The notes beneath the pieces are model-generated. The model was not told the DNA's origin. It did not search any database and worked only from the letters and a program-made list of their open reading frames with translations. A stretch of 32,472 nt of DNA. Source: Clostridia bacterium (GTDB lineage Bacteria; Bacillota; Clostridia; Oscillospirales; CAG-272). Numbering within the stretch: the first letter of the stretch is position 1; each line of letters starts with the position of its first letter. The position numbers were made by a program, and so were the translations under genes. This document shows, one piece after another, positions 26,533-32,472 of the stretch. The stretch lies in NCBI GenBank assembly GCA_017454465.1, contig JAFTCY010000040.1, positions 1-32,472 on the forward strand, read 5' to 3'.

Positions 26533-26998
26533 ATACCTTGTCCTCGATCTCGTCTATCCTGGCCGCAAATCTGTGCATGTTTGCCGCTCTCCAGTCCTCA
26601 AGGTCCTGACACCATTCGGTGGCGAGGAAGATCTTCACCATCTCCACAGCCATCTCCGGACCGACGATCCATCCGCCCATGCACAGCACGTTGGCGTTGT
26701 TGATAGCTCTTGCCATCTTCGCGCTGTAAAGGCTTTCGCACGCTACCGCATGGACTCCTTTGAACTTGTTTGATACGACAGACATGCCGGCCCCCGTGCC
26801 GCAGATAAGGACAGCAATGTCAAATTCTTTTTTCTGCAGCTTCCCGGCCACATCCGACGCCACCTGATAGTACGGATGCACGTCTTCAATATCTGTGGTA
26901 CCCAGATCCTCAAAATCCGCGTTCTGTTCCCTGAGGTACGCTGCCACCGCTTCCTTCACGGCAAAGCCGGACTTATCGCTCCCTATCGCAATTCTCAT
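26522..26998 (-). CDS. RpiB/LacAB-family sugar isomerase with an altered active site
   Basis: The 158-residue protein has the RpiB/LacAB aldose-ketose isomerase fold. The catalytic cysteine is kept (LICGTGAGMS, Cys66), but two ribose-5-phosphate isomerase residues are replaced. The Asp-His pair after the first strand reads Asp8-Lys9, as in LacA. The ring-opening His of RpiB (HND, His99 in E. coli) is Ile99 in ARAINNANVL, and the Asp two residues later is Asn. Such a site suits a substrate that stays open-chain. 4-Deoxy-4-sulfoerythrose, the tetrose made by sulfofructose transketolase, cannot close to a furanose, so this is a good SqwI-like candidate. Start MRIAIGSDKSGF at 26998 has GGAGG 7 bases upstream; the longer frame is not needed. 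Tagatose or galactose phosphate isomerase activity is the alternative. Confidence 0.88.
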   Translation of the reverse strand: MRIAIGSDKSGFAVKEAVAAYLREQNADFEDLGTTDIEDVHPYYQVASDVAGKLQKKEFDIAVLICGTGAGMSVVSNKFKGVHAVACESLYSAKMARAINNANVLCMGGWIVGPEMAVEMVKIFLATEWCQDLEDWRAANMHRFAARIDEIEDKVYGK

Positions 26999-27011
26999 GA
27001 TGATCCTCCGT

Positions 27012-27935
27012 CTATCTGGACGAAACGGCAAGTTTCGCCTGTTTTATTATGTTCTCCCTGTTGAGCCCCAGGGCCTCCCTGAGGTAAGGCAGCTTGCCCA
27101 CCTCACCGAACCTGTCCTGAACGCCGACGCCGAATACCGGGATCCTTTCCTCAGCCAGCGCCTCGAGGACCGCGGATCTCAGCCCGCCTATCACATTGTG
27201 GTTCTCCACAGTGAGCACGGCTCCCGTCTTTTTTGCGGATCTCTTTACCGTTTCCGCGTCTATGGGCTTTATGGTGTGTATGTTTATGATCTCGCAGTCG
27301 ATGCCCTCCCCCGCGAGCTCCTCAGCAGCGTCAAGGGCGTCCTTCGTGAGGAATCCCGTCACGAAAACGGAAAGATCCTTTCCCTCCCTGAGCACGTCAG
27401 CCTTGAAAAGGTCAAATCTGTAATCTTCCGGGAATATGTCGGGCAGTTCCTTCCTGAACAGTCTGACATAAACACATCCCCTGTACTCATTGATAACCGG
27501 CATTGCTGCCCTGAGCTGCACGCTGTCGGCGGGCTCCACGATAACCACGCCGGGGATGGACCTGATCACTCCGATGTCCTCTATGCTCATATGGGTGCCG
27601 CCGTTCAGCTCGGCAGCGATCCCGGGATCCGTTCCCACGATCTTCACATTCTGTTCCGCGTACGCCACGGAGATCGCGATCTGGTCGCATATCCTTCTTG
27701 TGGCAAAGGGCGCGAAACTCTCTATCCAGGGTTTGAACCCGTAGCTCGAAAGCCCCGCGGCTATCGACGCCATGTTCTGTTCCGCGATCCCGCAGTCAAA
27801 GATCCTGTCAGGAAACGTCTTGCGGAGCCCCAGCGTCCCGCTGGCTTTTCCCAGATCCGCGTCCAGGAGGCACACATGTCTGTCCTCCTCCATCAGTTTC
27901 CCGAGACACTCAGCGTAATATGCCCTCATTTCCAT
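27012..27935 (-). CDS. Transketolase, C-terminal subunit
   Basis: The 307-residue half-transketolase carries the pyrimidine-binding domain (DCGIAEQNMASIAAGLSSYG, with the Glu that activates thiamine diphosphate; GTHMSIEDIGVIRSIPGV) and the C-terminal domain (CEIINIHTIKPID; VENHNVIGGLRSAVLEALAE). It works as a complex with the N-terminal half encoded just upstream, moving two-carbon units between ketose and aldose. Split transketolases are normal in Clostridia and archaea, but their place beside this isomerase-dehydrogenase set recalls the SqwGH sulfofructose transketolase. ATG 27935 (GGAGG 8 bases upstream) is preferred to the in-frame ATG two codons later. The stop is TAG, 14 bases before the isomerase ATG. 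Confidence 0.92.
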   Translation of the reverse strand: MEMRAYYAECLGKLMEEDRHVCLLDADLGKASGTLGLRKTFPDRIFDCGIAEQNMASIAAGLSSYGFKPWIESFAPFATRRICDQIAISVAYAEQNVKIVGTDPGIAAELNGGTHMSIEDIGVIRSIPGVVIVEPADSVQLRAAMPVINEYRGCVYVRLFRKELPDIFPEDYRFDLFKADVLREGKDLSVFVTGFLTKDALDAAEELAGEGIDCEIINIHTIKPIDAETVKRSAKKTGAVLTVENHNVIGGLRSAVLEALAEERIPVFGVGVQDRFGEVGKLPYLREALGLNRENIIKQAKLAVSSR

Positions 27936-27938
27936 GAT

Positions 27939-28766
27939 TCACGCCTCCCCTCTGATTTCAAGGACGGCTGCTCTCGCCTGTTCCTCATTAACGTTCACGT
28001 TGTGGTTGCCGCTGCCGAGATCCTCGATCCATTTGATCCCGCAGCCTTTCTTGGTATTCAGTATGACCATGGTGGGCTTTCCGGATCCGATACCGGTCCT
28101 GGCGTGCTTTACAGCCGCGCTCACCTGTTCACAGTCGTTTCCGTCCTCGACCTCGATCACGTTCCAGCCGAAAGCCGCCCATTTTTCGTCAAGGGGAGAG
28201 ATGTCGTTGATCTCCTCCACCGGGCCGTCCAGCTGAAGCTTGTTGAAGTCGGTAAATGCTATGAGGTTGTCGAGCTTCTTGGCGGAGGCGAACATGGCTG
28301 CCTCCCAGATCTGACCTTCCTGTGACTCACCGTCTCCGATCAGCGTATATATGACCGCTCCGTCTCCTTCAAGTTTTGAGGCGAGAGCGGCTCCCACGGC
28401 GCAGGAGAAGCCCTGCCCAAGGCTTCCCGTGGTCATGTCGATGCCGGGGGTCAGCCTGGCGTCGCAGTGGCTGGGGAGATGGGTCCCGCCCTGATTCAGG
28501 GTGAGGAGCTCTTTCTTATCGAAGTATCCCCTGTTGGCGAGAGCAGCGTAGACTGCCGGGCCCGCGTGGCCCTTGGAGCAGACGAATCTGTCTCTCCCGG
28601 CCTTTGCGGGATCCTTCGGATCGATATTCATTTCCTCAAAGTACAGGACAGCCAGCAGCTCCACCACCGAAAGGCAGCCGCCTATGTGTCCCACCCCGAG
28701 ATGCCCGATGCTCGTAACTATATCGCACCGGATATCCCTGCATATCTGTTCAAGATCTGTTTTCAA
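27939..28766 (-). CDS. Transketolase, N-terminal (thiamine-diphosphate) subunit
   Basis: This 275-residue subunit binds the diphosphate of thiamine diphosphate. It has the catalytic segments GHLGVGHIGGCLSVVELLAV and DRFVCSKGHAGPAVYAAL, then MTTGSLGQGFSCAVGAALAS and the cofactor motif GDGESQEGQIWEAAMFAS followed by Asn at the Mg site (FNKLQLDG). The open frame continues upstream to 28868, but that part overlaps the promoter. The TTG at 28766 has GGAGG 8 bases before it and gives the usual N-terminus LKTDLEQICRDIR. It is the first gene of the seven-gene operon and nearly abuts the C-terminal half (3-bp gap). It may process sulfofructose and sulfoerythrulose rather than pentose phosphates; that is inferred from context. 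Confidence 0.92.
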   Translation of the reverse strand: MKTDLEQICRDIRCDIVTSIGHLGVGHIGGCLSVVELLAVLYFEEMNIDPKDPAKAGRDRFVCSKGHAGPAVYAALANRGYFDKKELLTLNQGGTHLPSHCDARLTPGIDMTTGSLGQGFSCAVGAALASKLEGDGAVIYTLIGDGESQEGQIWEAAMFASAKKLDNLIAFTDFNKLQLDGPVEEINDISPLDEKWAAFGWNVIEVEDGNDCEQVSAAVKHARTGIGSGKPTMVILNTKKGCGIKWIEDLGSGNHNVNVNEEQARAAVLEIRGEA

Positions 28767-28806
28767 GCCTGTTTCCTCCGTTTGCTTAAAACTGTTAATC
28801 AAATAG

Positions 28807-28835
28807 ATTTTAGTATCAGATTCAATATTTGTCAA
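28807..28835 (-). promoter_or_regulatory. Sigma-A promoter of the transketolase operon
   Basis: On the minus strand a perfect TTGACA (28830-28835), a 17-bp spacer and TAAAAT (28807-28812), about 40 bases before the TTG start. Confidence 0.78.
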
Positions 28836-28850
28836 GGGTATATCTTGACA
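28830..28850. promoter_or_regulatory. Inverted repeat spanning both divergent -35 boxes (candidate operator)
   Basis: TGTCAAG (28830-28836), seven bases, then CTTGACA (28844-28850): a perfect 7-bp inverted repeat of 21 bp that contains the -35 boxes of both divergent promoters. One bound repressor would shut off both sides. The ROK regulator of the same operon is the obvious candidate, but other proteins are possible, and part of the symmetry comes from two back-to-back consensus -35 boxes. Confidence 0.6.
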
Positions 28851-28873
28851 TTTTTCCGAGAATATCATAGAAT
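28845..28873 (+). promoter_or_regulatory. Sigma-A promoter of the fucose-isomerase-family gene
   Basis: A perfect TTGACA (28845-28850), a 17-bp spacer and TAGAAT (28868-28873), 39 bases upstream of the TTG start at 28913. Confidence 0.75.
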
Positions 28874-28912
28874 TGATTAAAACTTTTAAAAAATGTTCCG
28901 GAGGAATCTAAA

Positions 28913-30253
28913 TTGAAGCGATTCACACCTGTGTATATACCCGCTGGAGTCCCGACTTTTCATATGGAAAGCGCCGAGGAATGTTTCAGGGCCTCCGCTG
29001 CCCTGCTTAAAAAAACAGACGGAAGATTTGTATGCCCCGAGGAAAAACTGCTGAGCATCGATGCAGTAAAAAGCTTTCTGTCAGGGCTGGATCCGAATCT
29101 TGTGGTGTTCCAGAATCTGACCTTCGCCAATTCCGCATATATTTCCGAAGTGCTCAGGGCATGTTCCTGCCCGGTTCTTCTCTGGACCCTGAGAGAGCCC
29201 GTGATCGACGGCGGGCGCCTGCGGCTCAACTCCCTGACGGGAGCATACTCCGCCTCCAACGCCATGAGGCAGTTCGGGAAAACGGACTTCACTTATGTTT
29301 TCGGCTCCCCTTCCGAGGAAAGGACCGCCGCCGAGATAGGCGCCTCCGTAAAAGCCGCGGAAATAAGGGCTGAGATGAGGAACCTCAGGATCGCGGCAGT
29401 GGGACACACACCCCAGGGATTCGGTTTCGGCCGTGCCCTTGACGCAGAGCTTCTGAAGGTATTCGGAGCCGAACTCGAGTCGGTGGAGGCAAGGGAGCTT
29501 ATTGACCGCGCCAGATCCTATACAGATGAGGAAATACGGCAGTATCTTGACCTGACCGAACAGGCGACATGCGGGTTCTCCGGCACCCCGGAAAAGAACC
29601 GGCTGGACCACGCGAGACTCTGCAAAGCCTATTCGGACTATGTCTCGGAGAATAAGATCGGCGCCCTTGCTTCAAGATGCTGGCCTGATTTCTTCACCGC
29701 CTTCGGGACTCCCGTATGCACGGTCCTGAGCCTGCTTAACGACAGGGGCATCGCCGCCGCATGCGAGGCGGATATTTACGGAGCCCTTTCAATGTGGATA
29801 GGCATGAAGCTCACAGGCGCTCCGGTGTTCTTCGGCGATCCCGTATCACTTGACGAAGATGAGAACTCCGTGACCTTCTGGCACTGCGGAGCTGCCGCCT
29901 GTTCCCTGGCACGCCGCGATACCGGTGCCGTGGTCGGGGTACATCCCAACCGCAAGATCGGCCCGGCAATGGACTTCGGTTGCAGGAAACTGGACGGTGC
30001 GACCGTGTTCAGGATCGGGAGAGAGGCCGACGGAAGTTTCCGCATGTTCATAACAGAGGGTGAAGGCCTGGACAAGCCCAAGCAGTTCACCGGAACCAGC
30101 ATAGTCATAAAGACCGACAGTCCCGCCCGCGATATCGTTGAGAAAAGCGTCAGAGACGGCTTTGAGCCCCACTTCATCGTAGCTGAGGGCCGCATAGGAA
30201 ACACTCTCTGCGCCCTGGCAAGATACCTGGGGATACCGGTATTCAGATATTGA
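28913..30253 (+). CDS. L-fucose/L-arabinose isomerase-family protein, candidate sulfoquinovose isomerase
   Basis: The 446-residue protein belongs to the fucose-isomerase-like family of metal-dependent aldose-ketose isomerases. The metal ligands are recognisable: Glu285 (CEADIYGALSMWIGMKLTG), Asp309 (FFGDPVS) and His324 (FWHCGAAACSL). Sulfoquinovose isomerases of known sulfoglycolysis routes (SqvD/SftI type) come from this family, and here it faces the transketolase set, so conversion of sulfoquinovose to sulfofructose is the best guess. Fucose or rhamnose isomerase is the alternative, but no matching kinase or aldolase is nearby. TTG 28913 has GGAGG 8 bases upstream. The gene is followed at once by mobile DNA, so any downstream partner genes may have been cut off. 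Confidence 0.85.
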   Translation: MKRFTPVYIPAGVPTFHMESAEECFRASAALLKKTDGRFVCPEEKLLSIDAVKSFLSGLDPNLVVFQNLTFANSAYISEVLRACSCPVLLWTLREPVIDGGRLRLNSLTGAYSASNAMRQFGKTDFTYVFGSPSEERTAAEIGASVKAAEIRAEMRNLRIAAVGHTPQGFGFGRALDAELLKVFGAELESVEARELIDRARSYTDEEIRQYLDLTEQATCGFSGTPEKNRLDHARLCKAYSDYVSENKIGALASRCWPDFFTAFGTPVCTVLSLLNDRGIAAACEADIYGALSMWIGMKLTGAPVFFGDPVSLDEDENSVTFWHCGAAACSLARRDTGAVVGVHPNRKIGPAMDFGCRKLDGATVFRIGREADGSFRMFITEGEGLDKPKQFTGTSIVIKTDSPARDIVEKSVRDGFEPHFIVAEGRIGNTLCALARYLGIPVFRY

Positions 30254-30355
30254 CCCGAACAGTTGCCGAAAGGGGCTGCCTATTTTGCTACAGCACCTCC
30301 TTTTGTTGTATTCACGCTCTCGCGTGTAACAACATGTTACCGCTAATGTTTTTCC

Positions 30356-30450
30356 TGTTCAACCGCGCTGACGAGTATGTTCAGGCTCAGCGTCGAAGGT
30401 GTTCAATTTTCAGCGTCGCAACTGTTCAACTCGGCCGGCCAAGGTGTTCA
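30356..30450 (+). repeat. Five TGTTCA repeats at a 22-23 bp period, probable IS21-type end
   Basis: TGTTCA begins at 30356, 30378, 30400, 30423 and 30445, spacing 22, 22, 23 and 22 bp, so every copy faces the same side of the helix. The spacers are GC-rich and share pieces such as CAGCGTCG. Ends of IS21-family elements carry serial transposase (IstA) sites of this general kind. No istA or istB gene is present here, so it would be a remnant or solo end. The repeats are certain; the family is a recollection. Confidence 0.65.
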
Positions 30451-30504
30451 GTTTTGTGCGCCATACTCACAATATGGCGGCGAAGCTGAAAATCGCAACG
30501 AAAA

Positions 30505-30540
30505 AAGAGCTAATCGACTTCAAAAAATCGGTTAGCTCTT
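30505..30540. terminator. Strong bidirectional terminator-like hairpin
   Basis: AAGAGCTAATCGA (30505-30517) pairs with TCGGTTAGCTCTT (30528-30540) over 13 bp with one T-G pair and a 10-base loop. An A-run precedes it and T-rich sequence follows. It probably belonged to the mobile element, blocking read-through in either direction. Confidence 0.7.
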
Positions 30541-30902
30541 AATGTTTTTATTCGACGGATTTTACAGGTGTTGCCATTTTGGGTGGCCGTGTATCGGAAA
30601 CCCTATATTTTCTTAGGGTTCTCGAGATGACGAGTGTTATTCCCACTCCGCCAGACTTAAACATATTTGTTTGAGCTTCGTGCGCTGTGTTTTTTTTATT
30701 TCTTCTGATAACTCCTGTTATCTATATTGCCACGAGTCCATTTATTCTGTTATCGTTTCTTGCAACTGTTTGATAACAGAACAACTTCACTGCGAGTGTC
30801 TATGTGCCCTAATGATACTTCAAATCCGCTAAACTTTCAATACCAAAATTACATAAATACTACGAAACTGGCTAATATATATGCAGGCCAATCTTTGAGC
30901 CT

Positions 30903-31130
30903 TCACTTTTGGTACCGTTCCAAGCACTCTGTCTTCACGATTCTATAATATTGCTCTAATAACTCTTTTTCTATTGGATAGTGATGATCAATAGTGTCTG
31001 CTACCCTACAAAAAATCGATAAATCTTTCGTAATATCATATTTTCCCATCAGATATGCGTTTCGTTTTGCAACATTTATTAGAACCATGTAATCTTCAAC
31101 AATTTGAAGCATATCTGGGCTACATGATAT
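30903..31130 (-). pseudogene. 3' fragment of an unrecognised gene
   Basis: About 75 residues read like real protein: SPDMLQIVEDYMVLINVAKR, then NAYLMGKYDITKDLSIFCRV and a helical, charged end (ELLEQYYRIVKTECLERYQK). The open frame continues to 31220, but that part is antisense to the toxin-tail fragment and looks non-coding, with no ribosome site. I read it as the C-terminal remnant of a minus-strand gene whose 5' part was lost at a junction near 31130. I do not recognise the family; an immunity-type protein is possible given the neighbours. Confidence 0.4.
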
Positions 31131-31132
31131 TG

Positions 31133-31246
31133 GGATCTTACGAAGGTAAATCAGGAAGATTCGAATGGATAGTTCAAGGAGGAAAAATAACACACAGATA
31201 TTTTGTGATAGGTGGCACAATTAATGGAATTCCGATTGATCCATGA
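31133..31246 (+). pseudogene. C-terminal tail of a polymorphic toxin (remnant)
   Basis: The last 37 codons of a plus-strand frame read GSYEGKSGRFEWIVQGGKIT, then HRYFVIGGTINGIPIDP and a stop. The THR-x-F-(x)2-GG-x-ING-x-P pattern resembles C-terminal ends of polymorphic toxin domains as I remember them. The upstream sequence in this frame overlaps a different fragment and lacks toxin features. At 31278, after GAGGTGAAA, an ATG opens a ten-residue peptide (MKRILSDLSD) that stops at 31310. It could be the truncated start of the cognate immunity gene, since such genes follow toxins at this distance. Confidence 0.4.
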
Positions 31247-31310
31247 CATCTCCCAAAAATACGAAGATGAGGTGAAAATGAAGAGAATACTATCAGACCT
31301 GTCTGATTAA

Positions 31311-31500
31311 GTCTTTCTTGGACGAGTTCACAGCCTGCTACTTGTAGAGGAGGGATCCTTCTAGTATAATAGAACATGAATGGAAGGGCCGTGTAGATAT
31401 CAGAAAGTATATGCATACATTTTTCACAAAACGTACGCAATCCGGTTAGCTTAGAATTACCGTAGTCAGAACTCTTATGTCTATGTTGCTCATTTCTAAT
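31311..31500 (-). other. Open minus-strand frame of doubtful coding value
   Basis: The frame is open from the TAG at 31501-31503 downward and reads, among others, RTFCEKCMHILSDIYTALPF and YYTRRIPPLQVAGCELVQER. It has protein-like stretches but no start with a ribosome site and no match I recognise. It may be another fragment in the mosaic, perhaps the 5' part of the gene ending at 30903, but its reading frame differs. It could also be chance. Confidence 0.2.
31342..31370 (+). promoter_or_regulatory. Candidate promoter for the DUF2247-like gene
   Basis: TTGTAG (31342-31347), a 17-bp spacer and a perfect TATAAT (31365-31370). The -35 is weak, and the leader to the ATG at 31567 would be about 190 bases. 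Confidence 0.35.
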
Positions 31501-31566
31501 CTACAAACTATGTTGGCATTCCACAATGCAGGTTGTACAGCTTATCAAAAAAGGAAAGGGATGTAC

Positions 31567-32100
31567 ATGAATACTATCCAAGAGATAAAGAGTATGGGGC
31601 TTAAAGTTTCATGGACTCTTATTGCTATCGGTTTGTTCGGCAAAGATGAAATACCACAATTGCTTTGGCGTGAAGAAGTTTTGGATTATCTTGATAGTTT
31701 GTTGACGGACATTAACGAACAAACAGAAATGATTATTACATTGATATGTAATAAAGATCAACCAGAAGAGTTTGACAGTCTTATACGGAAATTAGCTGCC
31801 AACGATGGTTATGATATCGATGTCCAAAAGCGGAAATGGAGAGCGTATATGCTGAAACTGCTGGTTGACAGCAGTAGTCTTGATTATTTTGAGGGACTGA
31901 TGAACATCTTGGATTTTTGGATAACCCAAATGCATGCACCTAATGACTGCCCTTTGGTATTCCCTGCTAACAGAGAAGAAGCCAAGAATTTCTTTAACCA
32001 GGCATCATATGATACTTGCATGAATAGGTGCAAGGCGTGGCTCTCTACAGAGATTTCGGAAATTGTCATGCTTGAATCGCAGATATACAAGATGCTGTGA
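31567..32100 (+). CDS. DUF2247-like protein, probable toxin immunity protein
   Basis: The 177-residue soluble helical protein matches the DUF2247 pattern as I remember it: an early KVSWTLIAIGLFGKDEI, a middle with EEFDSLIRKLAAND, and KWRAYMLKLLVDSSSLDYFE, then LDFWITQMHAPNDCPLVFP. DUF2247 proteins often sit beside polymorphic toxins and are thought to be immunity proteins. An orphan copy here, after a toxin-tail fragment, would protect against toxins of neighbouring strains. The start at 31567 has AGGAAAGGG 6 bases upstream; ATG 31561 and 31477 are in frame but too close to or before that site. Codon use is AT-rich and unlike the genes before 30.25 kb, which suggests transfer. Confidence 0.65.
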   Translation: MNTIQEIKSMGLKVSWTLIAIGLFGKDEIPQLLWREEVLDYLDSLLTDINEQTEMIITLICNKDQPEEFDSLIRKLAANDGYDIDVQKRKWRAYMLKLLVDSSSLDYFEGLMNILDFWITQMHAPNDCPLVFPANREEAKNFFNQASYDTCMNRCKAWLSTEISEIVMLESQIYKML

Positions 32101-32212
32101 GACTTTCACGACATTCTAAAACTTTATTCGATTTCACACCCCTGCTAAACCACAATTGTTGTAAGATGGAGTCGTTTTTTCGTCTATACTGATTTTCAAC
32201 AACTGTAATTAG

Positions 32213-32260
32213 AAAATGGACTGTATAACCTTGAACATTGGTTTATACAGCCCATTTTTT
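32213..32260 (+). terminator. Intrinsic terminator after the DUF2247-like gene
   Basis: AAAATGG-A-CTGTATAA (32213-32228) pairs with TTATACAG-C-CCATTTT (32243-32258), 15 pairs with one A-C mismatch, followed by a T-run. It lies about 110 bases after the stop codon. Confidence 0.75.
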
Positions 32261-32472
32261 GTTATCAATCTGAAGCCCAACGCCTAAATGTTTTGTTTTC
32301 CTTTGTAAAACTGTTTTATGAACAGTGCACTAGGAGTCCCCCACTTCTGCAAGTGGGGGAGGAATTGCGTCCCGCACGGCGCTTTTTTCATTTTCAGGGT
32401 CGTAATACTGTTGATTTCCGGTAAATCATAGCGAAGAATTCTGTTGTGTTCATGAAATGTTTACATTTTGAC
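32261..32472. other. Right edge: no gene seen
   Basis: AT-rich sequence with a short hairpin (CTGTT/AACAG near 32321-32335), the strong hairpin listed separately, and a small stem followed by six T (about 32368-32389) that could end a plus-strand transcript. No open frame of note reaches the edge. Confidence 0.5.
32337..32360. repeat. Perfect hairpin resembling an IS200/IS605 subterminal end
   Basis: TCCCCCACTT (32337-32346), loop CTGC, AAGTGGGGGA (32351-32360): a 10-bp perfect stem, followed by GGAATTG. Single-strand-type transposons of the IS200/IS605 group carry such imperfectly spaced GC-rich hairpins near their ends, and C5/G5 stems with AAGTG are familiar from clostridial copies. No tnpA or tnpB is in the window; the element may continue to the right or be a relic. 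Confidence 0.4.

Larger units (their letters stand above)
30254..30902. other. Non-coding mobile-element debris
   Basis: No convincing gene is present. The stretch holds an imperfect hairpin just after the isomerase stop (TGTTGT 30304-30309 with ACAACA 30329-30334, and CACGC with GCGTG inside). It also has the TGTTCA array and a strong terminator-like hairpin (both listed separately), a second hairpin (AACCCTA 30599-30605 with TAGGGTT 30614-30620), and GATAAC/CTGTTATC repeats at 30707-30779. Composition turns AT-rich through this segment. Confidence 0.6.

Noticed and set aside
28767..28868. N-terminal extension of the transketolase N-subunit
   Set aside because: It covers the promoter and candidate operator; the TTG at 28766 has GGAGG at the right distance and gives the family-typical length.
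30356..30450. CRISPR array
   Set aside because: The repeated unit is only six bases and the period about 22 bp; there are no cas genes and no long conserved repeats.
30727..30948. A 73-residue plus-strand gene
   Set aside because: No ribosome site, no protein-like pattern, and it crosses the GATAAC/CTGTTATC repeats.

Overview
The window reads as chromosome of an anaerobic Gram-positive bacterium of class Clostridia. The reasons are the gene order hflX-yigZ-dgt-dnaG-rpoD, a zinc-type L31 ribosomal protein, an electron-bifurcating NfnAB pair, lipoproteins with standard lipoboxes, strong GGAGG ribosome binding sites, TTG and GTG starts, and sigma-A promoters with 17-bp spacers. Base composition is moderately GC-rich through about 30.25 kb and clearly AT-rich after that. 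I saw no rRNA, tRNA or CRISPR array.

Bases 1-14.9 kb are mostly housekeeping. The 5' part of secA (minus) faces away from a trmL/SGNH-hydrolase pair. After a two-way terminator comes an orphan solute-binding lipoprotein, then a long minus-strand run: hflX, yigZ, dgt, dnaG and two tandem RpoD-type sigma genes. dnaG has an in-frame TAG at codon 8 inside an otherwise canonical N-terminus. rpmE and a small DUF4430-like lipoprotein follow, then nfnAB on the plus strand.

Bases 14.9-22.6 kb form a glycoside-use island: an AraC-family regulator diverges from a GH3 beta-glucosidase, a GPH sugar symporter and a GH78 alpha-L-rhamnosidase. The enzymes have no signal peptide, so glycosides are probably imported whole and cut inside the cell.

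Bases 22.6-30.25 kb hold the most interesting cluster. A seven-gene minus operon (split transketolase, RpiB-family isomerase, iron-dependent alcohol dehydrogenase, EamA transporter, ROK regulator, DUF4867-like cupin) diverges from a fucose-isomerase-family gene across a shared promoter/operator. The enzyme set matches the transketolase route of sulfoglycolysis: sulfoquinovose to sulfofructose, two transketolase cuts with a tetrose isomerisation between them, then sulfoacetaldehyde reduced to isethionate. The substrate is inferred. A 6-deoxyhexose or another 6-substituted hexose would fit the same chemistry. No sulfoquinovosidase or obvious importer is visible.

Bases 30.25-32.47 kb are a mobile, AT-rich scrapyard: five TGTTCA repeats at a 22-bp period (probably an IS21-type end), gene fragments including a polymorphic-toxin tail, an intact DUF2247-like immunity gene, and an IS200/IS605-like hairpin.
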